DNA of 46,187 bases from Paracoccaceae bacterium (GTDB lineage Bacteria > Pseudomonadota > Alphaproteobacteria > Rhodobacterales > Rhodobacteraceae): contig JADHOV010000021.1 in NCBI GenBank assembly GCA_016778765.1, positions 1 to 46,187 of the forward strand, given 5' to 3'. The notes beneath the pieces were generated by a model that saw nothing but the letters and a program-made list of their open reading frames with translations, was not told the DNA's origin and made no database searches. Position 1 is the first letter of the stretch; each line of letters opens with the position of its first letter. The position numbers were made by a program, and so were the translations under genes. Below are positions 35,701-45,321 of this stretch, piece after piece.

Positions 35701-36257
35701 GCAAAGGCGTGATGACATTGGAGGAGCTTCAGAAAAAAGCCCAAAATGGTCCGCTTGTTGCAAAATTGGCAGGCGTTGTTGCGGGCCGGCAAGAGCGCAA
35801 ATCAGCAAAAGGCAATCGCTTTGCCTTTGCGCAACTGAGCGATGTGAGCGGCGCCTATGAGGTAACGTTATTTTCCGATGCGCTGGAAAAAAGCAGAGAG
35901 TTTTTAGAAGCGGGCGCGCAGGTCCTTGTGGGGGTTGAGGCCAGCCTTGAAGCGGATCAGTTGAAGCTTTTGGCGCGTTCGGTGGTGCCGTTAGATGGGG
36001 CGATTGCGGATGCGGGGGCGACCGGTTTGCGTATTTTCATCGATAATTTGGACAGCGTGCCTTCTGTGGCCTCGGTGTTGCAGCAAGCGGCGGGCACCAG
36101 CAAACGCGGCGGCAAAGGACCGATCTATTTTTGCTTGTTGAACCCGGATTTGCCGGGCGAAGTTGAAATTGACATTGGTCAGGAATTTCCCGTTACACCG
36201 CAAATCAAAGGCGCGATTAAAAGTTTGGGTGGCGTGTTACAGGTAGAGGAGCTTTAG
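32745..36257 (+). CDS. dnaE: DNA polymerase III alpha subunit
   Basis: The replicative polymerase; 1170 residues from ATG 32745 ([22 protein letters not shown]), the usual family start. A frame extension to 32718 has no support. The N-terminal PHP domain has RLHSEYS. The palm catalytic aspartates are in [16 protein letters not shown], preceded by [16 protein letters not shown], with the finger region and [21 protein letters not shown] following. The C-terminal part includes an OB-fold segment ([23 protein letters not shown]). Monocistronic by spacing. Confidence 0.97.
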   Translation: [1170 protein letters not shown]

Positions 36258-36351
36258 GCGGTTTTTTAACGCTGAAGCCTGTCTGGGTACTTTCCCTTTA
36301 GTCGTATTCTGCTAAGTGACACAGAATAATCGGTAAGAGTAAAGCGAAGCA

Positions 36352-38010
36352 ATGAGCGATAGATTTCAAATAACGCTGGCCCAAATAAACCCCACGGTTG
36401 GGGATTTGCAGGGCAATGCCAGATTGGCCAAAGAGGCCTGGCGCCACGCAAAAGCGGCGGGCAGTGATCTGGTCGCCTTTCCCGAAATGTTCATCACTGG
36501 CTATAACGCGCAGGATCTTGTGATGAAGCCGGCCTTTCAGCGCGCGGCGATTGCTGAAATTGAAGGGTTGGCGCAGGCGTGCAAAGAGGGTCCGGCTTTG
36601 GCGATTGGCGGGCCGTGGGTGGAAGCGGGCGCTTTATTCAATGCGTATTTTATCTTAAATGATGGCCGGGTTGTGTCGGTGGTTGAAAAGCATCATTTGC
36701 CCAATCAATCCGTATTTGATGAGGTGCGCATTTTTTCCTCCGGCGAAATTGCGGGGCCCTATTCGGTGGGCAATACGCGGATTGGCAGCCCGATTTGTGA
36801 AGATGCATGGCATCCGGATGTGGCCGAAACCTTGCAGGAAACCGGCGCCGAGTTTTTATTAGTGCCCAACGGGTCCCCCTATCACCGCCAGAAATCTGAA
36901 GAGCGGCAGAATGTTATGGTGGCGCGCGTGATCGAAACGGGCTTGCCGTTGATTTATCTAAATATGGTGGGTGGCCAAGATGATCAGGTGTTTGACGGGG
37001 GCAGTTTTGTGCTGAATCCCGGCGGGACATTGGCTTTGCAGATGCCGATGTTTGAATCGGCGCTTGCGGATGTGGTTCTGAGAAAGCAGGGCTCGGGTTG
37101 GAGCGCGGCGCAAGGCGTTTTGGCGCCTTTGCCCAGCAGCCTAGAGGCGGATTATCATGCGATGGTGTCAGGCTTGCGTGACTATTGCGCAAAAAGCGGG
37201 TTTCCGCGGGTTCTGCTTGGCCTGTCTGGGGGCGTTGACAGCGCTTTGGTGGCGGCAATTGCCGCCGATGCGCTTGGCGCTGAGAATCTGCGCGCTGTTA
37301 TGTTACCTTCAGATTATACGTCCGAAGGCTCTTTGCAGGATGCCAAAGATTTGGCTGAAAACCTGAAATGCCGGTATGATTTTCTACCGATTTCGCAGGG
37401 CCAAGCGGCAATACATGACAGCCTCGCCCCGCTTTTCGAGGGCACACAGCCCGATTTAACGGAAGAAAATATACAATCGCGTTTGCGTGGCCTGTTCTTA
37501 ATGGCGCTCTCAAATAAATTTGGGGAAATGCTGCTGACGACGGGAAATAAATCAGAAGTGGCCGTGGGATATGCCACGATTTATGGCGATATGGCCGGCG
37601 GCTATAATCCGATTAAAGATCTTTATAAAACCCGCGTTTTTGAAATTTGTCAGTGGCGCAATGCGCATCATCGCGCGTGGATGCAGGGTCCGCCCGGCGC
37701 TATTATTCCCCAAACTATCCTTGATAAGCCCCCCAGTGCCGAATTGCGCCCCGATCAAAAAGACAGCGACAGCTTGCCCGATTATCCTGTTCTGGATGCG
37801 ATTTTGACGCTGTTGGTGGATGAAGATCAATCAATTGATGCCTGTGTGGCGCAGGGGTTTTCACGACAGGAGGCGTTGCGCGTGCAAAACCTGTTATACG
37901 CAAGCGAATATAAACGTTTCCAAGCCGCGCCCGGAACGCGGCTATCGGCGCGGGGTTTTTGGCTGGATCGGCGCTACCCTATCGTGAATGCATGGCGCGA
38001 AAAGGGTTGA
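36352..38010 (+). CDS. nadE: Glutamine-dependent NAD+ synthetase
   Basis: Last step of NAD biosynthesis; 552 residues. The N-terminal nitrilase-type glutaminase has its catalytic triad visible: Glu in AFPEMFITGY, Lys in VEKHHLPN, Cys in GSPICEDAWHPD. The C-terminal synthetase domain has the P-loop LGLSGGVDSALVAAI and the segment TTGNKSEVAVGYATIYGDMAGG. Ammonia passes between the two domains. Independent transcription unit after dnaE (94-bp gap). Confidence 0.96.
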   Translation: MSDRFQITLAQINPTVGDLQGNARLAKEAWRHAKAAGSDLVAFPEMFITGYNAQDLVMKPAFQRAAIAEIEGLAQACKEGPALAIGGPWVEAGALFNAYFILNDGRVVSVVEKHHLPNQSVFDEVRIFSSGEIAGPYSVGNTRIGSPICEDAWHPDVAETLQETGAEFLLVPNGSPYHRQKSEERQNVMVARVIETGLPLIYLNMVGGQDDQVFDGGSFVLNPGGTLALQMPMFESALADVVLRKQGSGWSAAQGVLAPLPSSLEADYHAMVSGLRDYCAKSGFPRVLLGLSGGVDSALVAAIAADALGAENLRAVMLPSDYTSEGSLQDAKDLAENLKCRYDFLPISQGQAAIHDSLAPLFEGTQPDLTEENIQSRLRGLFLMALSNKFGEMLLTTGNKSEVAVGYATIYGDMAGGYNPIKDLYKTRVFEICQWRNAHHRAWMQGPPGAIIPQTILDKPPSAELRPDQKDSDSLPDYPVLDAILTLLVDEDQSIDACVAQGFSRQEALRVQNLLYASEYKRFQAAPGTRLSARGFWLDRRYPIVNAWREKG

Positions 38011-38158
38011 TTTTGCATTTTGCCTGCGCGGCGTTTTTTTGCTACCGCCGGCAGGGTTTGAAACACGCCAATCGTTGAGCCGATGGACATGAGTGTGACC
38101 TTCTTCTTAAGACAAGCGCCGCAAAAACGGGCGCCATGGGCAGCTGACGGGCAGGTTA

Positions 38159-39412
38159 ATGCCTAGCCTGTGCCAAGAATGCTGCCAACCTTTTGAAAAG
38201 GGCCGGCGCTGCCCGCGCTGCCATGCGCCCAATATTGTAACGCATCCAGAACTTTTTACGCTTAGTATCGCGCATATGGATTGCGATGCTTTTTACGCCA
38301 GCGTGGAAAAGCGCGATCATCCCGATTTAGCGGATAAACCGGTGATTATTGGCGGCGGGCGGCGCGGTGTGGTGTCCACCGCCTGCTATGTGGCTCGGAT
38401 TCGGGGCGTAAAATCCGCCATGCCGATGTTCCAAGCCTTAAAGCTATGCCCTGACGCGGTGATCATAAAGCCTAGAATGGCGGTTTATGCCGAGGTCAGC
38501 CGCGCAATCCGGCAGATGATGGAAGATCTGACACCGGCCATTGAGCCTCTTTCCTTAGATGAAGCCTTTCTCGATTTACGCGGGACAGAAAAACTGCATG
38601 GGGCGCCCCCTGCAGTGATGTTGGCGCGCCTGGTGTATCGGATGCGCCAAGAGTTGGGTCTGACCGGGTCGATCGGGTTGTCGCATAATAAATTTTTGGC
38701 AAAAGTGGCCTCTGATTTAAATAAACCCCGCGGGTTTTCTGTGATCGGAAAAGACGATACGGCGGCGTTTTTGCAGGATAAGCCCGTGCGGATGATTTGG
38801 GGGGTAGGCAGCGCCACGCAAGCTGCTTTGGCTCAGGCCGGCATTCGCAGTTTTACCGATTTATTGCGATGGCAACGCGTTGATCTGACGCAAAAATTTG
38901 GATCGATGGGGGAAAGGCTTTGGCATCTTGCGCGGGGCCAAGATCATCGCCGGATTAGCCGAAATACACCGGTGAAATCGATTTCCAATGAAACCACTTT
39001 TTTTGAAGATACCGCTGATCCTGATTTATTAGACGGTCATTTATGGCGCATGTGCGAAAAAGTATCGGATCGGGCGAAGGCAAAAGAGTTGGCAGGGCGT
39101 GTGGTAACGCTGAAGCTTAAAACCGCTGATCACAAAATTATTACCAAGCGTCAAACCTTGGAGGATGCGACGCAATTGGCAGACCGTGTCTACCGCGTAG
39201 CGCGGGCCTTGCTGTCGCAAATTCCAGCAGGGCAGGCCTACCGGTTGATCGGAGCGGGTCTGTCGGATTTATGCGCAGCCAGCCAGGCAGAGCGATCTGG
39301 AGATCTTTTGGACCCACAGGCTCATCAGCGCGGCGCTGCAGAGCGTGCCACGGATAAAATCCGCAAAAAATTTGGCGAGGATGCGATTCTTAAAGGGCGG
39401 GCGCTGCGCTAG
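38159..39412 (+). CDS. dinB: DNA polymerase IV with N-terminal zinc ribbon
   Basis: Error-prone translesion polymerase of the Y family; 417 residues. A CxxC…CxxC ribbon at the start (CQECC, CPRCH) precedes the polymerase core, as in other alphaproteobacterial DinB proteins. Catalytic motifs: HMDCDAFYASVEKRDHPDLA (first Asp), SLDEAFLDLRGT (Asp-Glu), and GLSHNKFLAKVASDLNKPRG. The little-finger domain follows. No LexA box was recognised in the 148-bp upstream gap. Confidence 0.94.
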   Translation: MPSLCQECCQPFEKGRRCPRCHAPNIVTHPELFTLSIAHMDCDAFYASVEKRDHPDLADKPVIIGGGRRGVVSTACYVARIRGVKSAMPMFQALKLCPDAVIIKPRMAVYAEVSRAIRQMMEDLTPAIEPLSLDEAFLDLRGTEKLHGAPPAVMLARLVYRMRQELGLTGSIGLSHNKFLAKVASDLNKPRGFSVIGKDDTAAFLQDKPVRMIWGVGSATQAALAQAGIRSFTDLLRWQRVDLTQKFGSMGERLWHLARGQDHRRISRNTPVKSISNETTFFEDTADPDLLDGHLWRMCEKVSDRAKAKELAGRVVTLKLKTADHKIITKRQTLEDATQLADRVYRVARALLSQIPAGQAYRLIGAGLSDLCAASQAERSGDLLDPQAHQRGAAERATDKIRKKFGEDAILKGRALR

Positions 39413-39415
39413 CGG

Positions 39416-40288
39416 CTATTCGGCGGCGAGGCTGCTTTCTGTTGCGCCGGCTTTTGCAATCTCGGCCAGCACTTTGCGCAATCGTTGACGAAAAAATTCA
39501 AATTGCTCAGAGGGGGTGATATTGGCCTCATTCAGATAAAGCGCGCGATCAATTTCGATTTGCAAAACATGTTGATTGAAATGGGGGCGACCATAGCGCT
39601 GGGTGATATAAGCACCGGCAAAAGGCGCGTTGCGCGCCACGCGAAATCCGTGGTTGCTAAAAATATCAAGCACATTCTCGGCCAGTCGCGACTCAGCAGA
39701 GGCGCCAAAGCGATCTCCGATAACGATTTCGGTGCTTTGCTGTGAACGGCCGGTTGGCGCAACGGCCTCGTGGGGCATCGAATGCACATCGATCAAAATT
39801 GCGCGCCCAAATTTGGTCTGCGCGCGCACCAGAAGCGCTTTCAAAGCCTTATGATAGGGCTTCCAATAGGTGTCTATGCGCGCTTGCGCGGTTTCTTTAG
39901 ACATTTTCCCGCGGTAGATCGCGCGCCCATTTGCAACGACGCGCGGGATGATCCCCAGCCCTGAGGCAATCCGTGGATTTTGCTTGGAGCTCGGAACGCC
40001 GGTAATCAGGGCTGGATCCAGCTCATCCTCGGCGCGGTTAAGATCCAAAAAGGATCGGGGCGCCTTGGCGGTTAAAAGTGGTGCGCCAAAACCGGGGACG
40101 CAGGCGATCAGCTGATCGATATAAGCATCTTCTGAACTGCGAATCGTTAAGTCATCTAGAATAGAGCTTTTCAAAAAGCTGTCCTGATACGCGCGCCCGC
40201 TGTGAGGGGAGGCAAACACCACAGAGGATGTTAAAGCCGCAGGTTCGACAATTTTATAGGCGCAATGGTCCAAGGGCAGGTTTTCCAT
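39416..40288 (-). CDS. N-formylglutamate amidohydrolase family protein
   Basis: 290 residues from ATG 40288 (MENLPLDHCAYKIVEPA); the frame reaches 40342, but the extra part is not family-like. Segments: VVFASPHSGRAYQDSFL (His in SPHSGR), RSSEDAYIDQL, DLNRAEDELDP, ILIDVHSMPHE (His/Asp metal ligands), and QIEIDRALYL at the end. In the histidine pathway HutG-type enzymes hydrolyse N-formylglutamate to glutamate and formate. No other hut gene is nearby, so the substrate is uncertain. Convergent with dinB, 3 bp apart. Confidence 0.88.
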   Translation of the reverse strand: MENLPLDHCAYKIVEPAALTSSVVFASPHSGRAYQDSFLKSSILDDLTIRSSEDAYIDQLIACVPGFGAPLLTAKAPRSFLDLNRAEDELDPALITGVPSSKQNPRIASGLGIIPRVVANGRAIYRGKMSKETAQARIDTYWKPYHKALKALLVRAQTKFGRAILIDVHSMPHEAVAPTGRSQQSTEIVIGDRFGASAESRLAENVLDIFSNHGFRVARNAPFAGAYITQRYGRPHFNQHVLQIEIDRALYLNEANITPSEQFEFFRQRLRKVLAEIAKAGATESSLAAE

Positions 40289-40416
40289 AAGTTTAGGATA
40301 GCTTAAAAATAGAGAATTGCAAAAGCCCTTGATCCCGCGCAACCAACCTTTTATAGACCGTCCACCGGCGCGGCTCGCCGCGCTCCGTTTTTTGGTGCTG
40401 CGCGCATCGCCAAGAC

Positions 40417-40491
<75 letters not shown>

Positions 40492-40565
40492 CGGGTTTCA
40501 CGGCCCCCCACCTTGGGGTCAACAACAACTGGCGCAAAGACGCGCCGCGATTGAAGGAGAAGGCC

Positions 40566-40691
40566 ATGAAGGTCAAAAACTCACTCCGCTCGCTGAAGCA
40601 GCGTCACCGCGACTGTCGTGTCGTGCGCCGCAAAGGCCGCGTATACGTCATTAACAAGACGCAACCTCGGTTCAAAGCCCGTCAGGGCTGA
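40566..40691 (+). CDS. rpmJ: 50S ribosomal protein L36, zinc-free type
   Basis: 41 residues, starting [20 protein letters not shown] and ending [11 protein letters not shown], with GAAGGAGAAGG just before the ATG. It has one cysteine and lacks the CxxC-type zinc ribbon of the other L36 form; this is the usual L36 type in alphaproteobacteria (ykgO-like). It follows tRNA-Val by 74 bp and ends at a terminator. Confidence 0.95.
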   Translation: MKVKNSLRSLKQRHRDCRVVRRKGRVYVINKTQPRFKARQG

Positions 40692-40720
40692 ACGTAAAGG
40701 GTCAGTAAGCTTTCGAAACG

Positions 40721-40744
40721 CCCCGCCATCTTGGCGGGGTTTTT
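40721..40744. terminator. Intrinsic terminator between rpmJ and pyrF
   Basis: The stem CCCCGCCA / TGGCGGGG has loop TCT and is followed by T5 on the plus strand. It serves rpmJ. The T-tract overlaps the pyrF stop codon at 40744, and there is only an AAACG-type stretch on the minus side. Confidence 0.9.
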
Positions 40745-41442
40745 CATTTAACGCCTTCGATGTCAGCGAGAATTGCCGCTGCGGCCGCAGCGGGGTCATG
40801 GGCTGCGGTAATCGGCCTGCCAATCACCAGATGATCGGCGCCGCCGGCAATCGCCTCAGCGGGTGTCATGACGCGCTTTTGATCCCCCAGAGCAGCGCCA
40901 GTTGGGCGCACGCCCGGGGTGACGATTAATTTGCCAGCGCTGATCGGAAGGCTGCGGATCAAGGCAGCTTCTTGCGGAGAGGCAATGACCCCATCGGCGC
41001 CAGCGTCCAGTGCGCGGGTGGCGCGCTCGATGACAAGCTCAGAAATGGCGCCGCCTTTTATCATACAAGCATCCAAATCTGTGCGATCAAGCGAGGTCAG
41101 GATTGTCACGGCGAGAATCTTCAAATTCTTGCCCGCAGCGCCTGCTTTTGCCGCTCTGACCACATGCGGATCCCCATGAACGGTCAAAAAATCAATATCA
41201 TATTGAGCCAATCCGCGCGTGGCATGTTCGATCGTTGCTGAAATATCGAACAGCTTCATATCAAGGAAAATCTGTTTGCCGTGCTCTTGCTTCAATTCAT
41301 TGGCCAGCGCCAAACCGCCCCCCGTCAACATGCCCAGCCCAATTTTATAAAACCCCACTTGATCGCCAAGTTTTTGAGCCAAGGCCAATCCGGCAAGCGC
41401 ATCGGGAACATCAAGTGCAACAATTAATCTGGAATCTAGCAT
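40744..41442 (-). CDS. pyrF: Orotidine 5'-phosphate decarboxylase
   Basis: Last step of UMP synthesis; 232 residues. It begins LIVALDVPDALAGLALAQKL and has the catalytic Lys/Asp motif IFLDMKLFDIS, followed by VTVHGDPHVV. The phosphate-binding loop is in VTPGVRPTG and DHLVIGRPITAA. Divergent from clpB. Convergent with rpmJ over the terminator. Confidence 0.96.
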   Translation of the reverse strand: MLDSRLIVALDVPDALAGLALAQKLGDQVGFYKIGLGMLTGGGLALANELKQEHGKQIFLDMKLFDISATIEHATRGLAQYDIDFLTVHGDPHVVRAAKAGAAGKNLKILAVTILTSLDRTDLDACMIKGGAISELVIERATRALDAGADGVIASPQEAALIRSLPISAGKLIVTPGVRPTGAALGDQKRVMTPAEAIAGGADHLVIGRPITAAHDPAAAAAAILADIEGVK

Positions 41443-41558
41443 TCTTTTGGTCCTTTTTGGGTTGTTGCGGGTCTAAGCTTGGCATGGGCTTGACGTCAAG
41501 CCATTGACCCGTGATCGACATGGCTTGTCACGCGTCATCACTAAAATAATCTGAGTTT

Positions 41559-41587
41559 CTTGAAACCAATTGGTCGGTTGCCCATAT
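41559..41587 (+). promoter_or_regulatory. Sigma-32 (RpoH) heat-shock promoter of clpB
   Basis: CTTGAAA (41559-41565), a 15-nt spacer and CCCATAT (41581-41587) match the RpoH -35/-10 consensus (CTTGAAA … CCCATNT) at all defined positions. It lies 82 bp upstream of the clpB ATG. Confidence 0.85.
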
Positions 41588-41669
41588 CAGATTTTGGAAA
41601 GGCCTGATGTCTAAACATGCCGAAAACCGGGTGTTTGACGTAATAGGCGCTTTTGTAAAGGAGAGTGCG

Positions 41670-44288
41670 ATGGACTTAAGCAAGTTCACGGAACGCGCAC
41701 GCGGGGTTATTCAAAATGCGCAAACCCTGGCGACGGTTCAAGATCATCAACGGTTTATGCCGGTACATTTATTGAAAGCTTTGATGGATGACCCCGAAGG
41801 ATTGACGCGCAATCTGATAGAGCGGGCGCAAGGGCGCCCTACGGATATCGCCACTTCTGTAGAGGCTGAACTTAACAAATTGCCAAAAGTTTCGGGCGAG
41901 TCAGGGCAGTTAAGGCTTGATGGCAGCGTTGTAAAAGTGCTGTCAGAGGCGCAGAAGCAGGCACAAGAAGCTCAGGACCGCTTTGTCACTGTCGAGCGCC
42001 TGCTTGTGGGTTTGGCTTTGGTGAAATCATCGGCACAGGCTGTCTTGGCGGCGGGCGGCGTTACGGCTCAAAGCCTGACCCGCGCGGTTGCAGATATGCG
42101 ACAAGGGCGCACTGCAGAAACGGCGCAGGCCGAAGAGGGTTTTGAAGCCTTGGATAAATATGCGTTGGATCTGACCGAGCGCGCCCGCTCTGGCGGCATC
42201 GATCCTATCATTGGGCGCGATGAAGAGATTCGGCGTGCGATGCAAGTGCTCTCGCGGCGCACCAAAAACAACCCGGTTTTGATCGGCGATCCGGGCGTTG
42301 GTAAAACCGCCATCGCCGAAGGCTTGGCCTTACGCATTGTGAACGGTGATGTGCCCGAATCTCTGCAGAATAAACGTCTGATGGCGTTGGATTTGGGGGC
42401 TTTGATTGCAGGCGCCAAATATCGCGGCGAATTTGAAGAGCGCCTCACCGCAATTTTAAAAGAAATCACCGCCGCAGCGGGCGAAATCATTTTGTTCATC
42501 GATGAAATGCACACTTTAATTGGGGCTGGTAAGGCCGATGGCGCCATGGATGCGGCGAATATGATTAAGCCAGCGCTGGCGCGTGGTGAGTTGCATTGCA
42601 TTGGCGCCACCACATTGAATGAATACCGGCAATATGTTGAAAAAGATGCCGCGCTCGCGCGGCGTTTTCAACCGCTTATGGTCAGCGAACCAAGCTTGGA
42701 AGACACCGTTAGCATTTTGCGCGGAATCAAAGAAAAATATGAATTGCATCATGGCGTGCGTATTTCCGACTCGGCGCTGGTTGCGGCTGCCACTCTATCT
42801 AGCCGGTATATCACAGATCGGTTTTTACCTGATAAAGCCATTGATTTGATGGATGAGGCGGCCAGTCGGTTGCGGATGCAAGTGGATAGCAAGCCGGAAA
42901 ACTTAGACGCGCTTGATCGCGAAATTTTGCAAAAGCAAATCGAGGTGGAAGCGTTGCGCCGCGAAGATGATGCCGCATCCCTTGCGCGGCTTGCAGATAT
43001 TGAGAAAGCTTTGGGGATGCTGCAGGATGAAAGCGCCGTTTTAACTGCGCAATGGCAGGCAGAGCGCGATAAAATGGCGGGCAGGCGCAGCATTAAAGAA
43101 CAATTGGATCGGGCGCGGGCGGAATTGGACCAGGCCACGCGTCAAAGTGATTTGGCGCGGGCGGGTGAATTGTCATACGGGGTTATTCCGCAATTGGAAA
43201 AGCAACTTTCCGATGCCGAGCACGCTGACTCTGGGGGCGCGCTGATCACAGAGGCGGTACGCCCCGAACATATCGCCACGGTGGTCGAGCGTTGGACGGG
43301 CATTCCCACCAGCAAGATACTTGAGGGAGAGCGTGATAAGTTGCTGCGCATGGAGGCCGCGCTAAGCCAGCGGGTGATCGGTCAGGATGTTGCTTTGGCC
43401 GCTGTGGCCAACGCGGTGCGGCGGGCGCGCGCCGGGTTGAATGATGAAAATCGCCCCTTGGGGTCCTTTTTGTTTCTGGGCCCGACAGGGGTTGGCAAAA
43501 CTGAATTGACGAAAGCGGTCGCGCAATTCTTGTTTGATGATGATGCCGCGATGGTGCGCATCGATATGTCGGAATATATGGAAAAGCATTCCGTGGCACG
43601 CCTTATCGGGGCACCTCCGGGCTATGTCGGCTATGAAGAGGGCGGGGTCTTAACCGAAGCAGTGCGCCGACGTCCCTATCAAGTGGTGCTGTTTGATGAG
43701 GTGGAAAAAGCGCATCCGGATGTGTTCAACCTATTATTGCAGGTTATGGATGAGGGGATGCTTACCGATAGTCAGGGCCATCACGTTGATTTTAAACAAA
43801 CTCTGATTATTTTAACGTCAAATCTGGGCTCTCAACCTTTGAATTCTACGCCCGAGTCTCAGGATCGCTTTGCGACGAATGAAGACGTGATGGCGGCCGT
43901 ACGCGGTCACTTTCGCCCTGAATTCTTGAACCGCCTTGATGAAATGGTGGTCTTCAACCGTTTGCAACCCGCACATATGGGGGCAATTGTTGATATTCAG
44001 CTTGCGCGGCTACAGGCGCGGCTTGCTGGCCGCAATATTTCCCTTGAGGTTGATGCGAAGGCCAAAAGCTGGTTGGCGCAGCATGGCTATGATGCCAGCT
44101 TTGGCGCGCGGCCGCTGAAACGGGTTCTTCAGCGGCATGTTCAAGATGCCTTGGCAGAGCTGTTGCTCTCTGGTCAAATTGCCGAGGATCAGCAGGTGCC
44201 TATTTCCGCAAAGGAGGGAGGGCTTGTGATTGCTGGAAAAGTGGCGAAACCTATGGCGGTGACGCCGCAGGATGCGGTGCTTCACTAA
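41670..44288 (+). CDS. clpB: ATP-dependent disaggregase ClpB
   Basis: A hexameric AAA+ chaperone that threads proteins out of aggregates with DnaK; 872 residues. ATG 41670 ([12 protein letters not shown]) has AAAGGAG at good spacing; the frame extension to 41607 is not used. N domain, then AAA-1 with Walker [14 protein letters not shown] and arginine-finger region, a middle coiled coil (about residues 400-520) and AAA-2 with [13 protein letters not shown] and [12 protein letters not shown]. Pore-loop [10 protein letters not shown] and GYVGYEEGG are present. Regulated by the RpoH promoter upstream. Confidence 0.97.
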   Translation: MDLSKFTERARGVIQNAQTLATVQDHQRFMPVHLLKALMDDPEGLTRNLIERAQGRPTDIATSVEAELNKLPKVSGESGQLRLDGSVVKVLSEAQKQAQEAQDRFVTVERLLVGLALVKSSAQAVLAAGGVTAQSLTRAVADMRQGRTAETAQAEEGFEALDKYALDLTERARSGGIDPIIGRDEEIRRAMQVLSRRTKNNPVLIGDPGVGKTAIAEGLALRIVNGDVPESLQNKRLMALDLGALIAGAKYRGEFEERLTAILKEITAAAGEIILFIDEMHTLIGAGKADGAMDAANMIKPALARGELHCIGATTLNEYRQYVEKDAALARRFQPLMVSEPSLEDTVSILRGIKEKYELHHGVRISDSALVAAATLSSRYITDRFLPDKAIDLMDEAASRLRMQVDSKPENLDALDREILQKQIEVEALRREDDAASLARLADIEKALGMLQDESAVLTAQWQAERDKMAGRRSIKEQLDRARAELDQATRQSDLARAGELSYGVIPQLEKQLSDAEHADSGGALITEAVRPEHIATVVERWTGIPTSKILEGERDKLLRMEAALSQRVIGQDVALAAVANAVRRARAGLNDENRPLGSFLFLGPTGVGKTELTKAVAQFLFDDDAAMVRIDMSEYMEKHSVARLIGAPPGYVGYEEGGVLTEAVRRRPYQVVLFDEVEKAHPDVFNLLLQVMDEGMLTDSQGHHVDFKQTLIILTSNLGSQPLNSTPESQDRFATNEDVMAAVRGHFRPEFLNRLDEMVVFNRLQPAHMGAIVDIQLARLQARLAGRNISLEVDAKAKSWLAQHGYDASFGARPLKRVLQRHVQDALAELLLSGQIAEDQQVPISAKEGGLVIAGKVAKPMAVTPQDAVLH

Positions 44289-44376
44289 AACAACACGCTT
44301 TTGTGAAAAAGGTTGTTTTTGAAGATGCTGCAGAACGCGCTAAGTTGTTCAGAGAAATTGTGTAAAAGGATGTGTT

Positions 44377-45291
44377 ATGGCCCATCGTTGGAGAGCTGAT
44401 CTCAAACAGTCGGAGGTGACCGATGAGCAGGTTTTTGTAAACAGAAGGCATTTGCTCGCCGGGCTGGCGGGGATTGGGTTGGCAGGTGGTTTGACCTCTG
44501 CGTCAAGCGCAGCGCAACGCGCTGTAGAGCTGGAGCCGAATGAATGGGAAGATATTACCAGCTATAACAATTACTATGAATTCGGAACGGGGAAAAGTGA
44601 TCCTGCCAAATATGCAGGCGCTTTAACCACCGCACCGTGGAGCGTGGAAATCAATGGATTGGTGGATCGCCCCGCGGTGTATCACCTCGAAGATATTCTG
44701 CAAAAAATGGCGATTGAAGAACGCATTTACCGGTTTCGCTGCGTCGAAGCATGGTCAATGGTGGTGCCGTGGAATGGGTTCGAACTGGCGGATCTTTTGA
44801 ATATGGCGGGGGTTCAATCGCAGACAAAATATGTGGCATTTCAAACTTTATATCGGCCTGAGGAGATGCGCGGACAAAATTACCCGGTGCTCGATTGGCC
44901 TTATGTAGAGGGCCTGCGACTTGATGAGGCAATGCACCCGCTGACGCTGATGGCGAATGGAATTTACGGAAAACAAATCCCCAATCAAAACGGCGCGCCG
45001 CTACGGTTGGTGGTGCCCTGGAAATATGGGTTCAAATCCATCAAATCGATCGTAAAGATTACCTTAACCGATACGATGCCCCCCACCAGTTGGTCTTTGG
45101 CGAATGCGCGGGAATACGGGTTTTACAGCAATGTGAACCCACAGGTTGATCATCCCCGCTGGTCGCAGGCAACAGAGCGGCGCATCGGAGGTGGCCTTTT
45201 TGCCAAACGCCAGCCGACATTGATGTTCAATGGCTATCAAGAGGATGTTGCCGAGATGTATAAAGACATGGATCTGACAAAATTTATCTAA
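44377..45291 (+). CDS. msrP: Protein-methionine-sulfoxide reductase catalytic subunit MsrP
   Basis: A periplasmic molybdopterin enzyme that repairs oxidised methionines; 304 residues. The N-terminus carries a Tat-type signal (VNRRHLLAGLAGIGLAGG). Moco-ligating cysteine in YRFRCVEAWSMVVPWNGFEL. Other family segments are EFGTGKSDPAKYA, WPYVEGLRLDEAMHPL and LVVPWKYGFKSIKSIVKI. Forms a pair with msrQ 30 bp downstream. Like xanthine dehydrogenase it needs molybdate, though the modB in this window is broken. Confidence 0.95.
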   Translation: MAHRWRADLKQSEVTDEQVFVNRRHLLAGLAGIGLAGGLTSASSAAQRAVELEPNEWEDITSYNNYYEFGTGKSDPAKYAGALTTAPWSVEINGLVDRPAVYHLEDILQKMAIEERIYRFRCVEAWSMVVPWNGFELADLLNMAGVQSQTKYVAFQTLYRPEEMRGQNYPVLDWPYVEGLRLDEAMHPLTLMANGIYGKQIPNQNGAPLRLVVPWKYGFKSIKSIVKITLTDTMPPTSWSLANAREYGFYSNVNPQVDHPRWSQATERRIGGGLFAKRQPTLMFNGYQEDVAEMYKDMDLTKFI

Positions 45292-45321
45292 TAAGCCCGA
45301 GAGTTGAGGGGTGATCTGCGC

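Noticed and set aside
38011..38158. Possible terminator after nadE from a GC-rich imperfect repeat
   Set aside because: The arms pair imperfectly and are not followed by a T-tract, so support is too weak.
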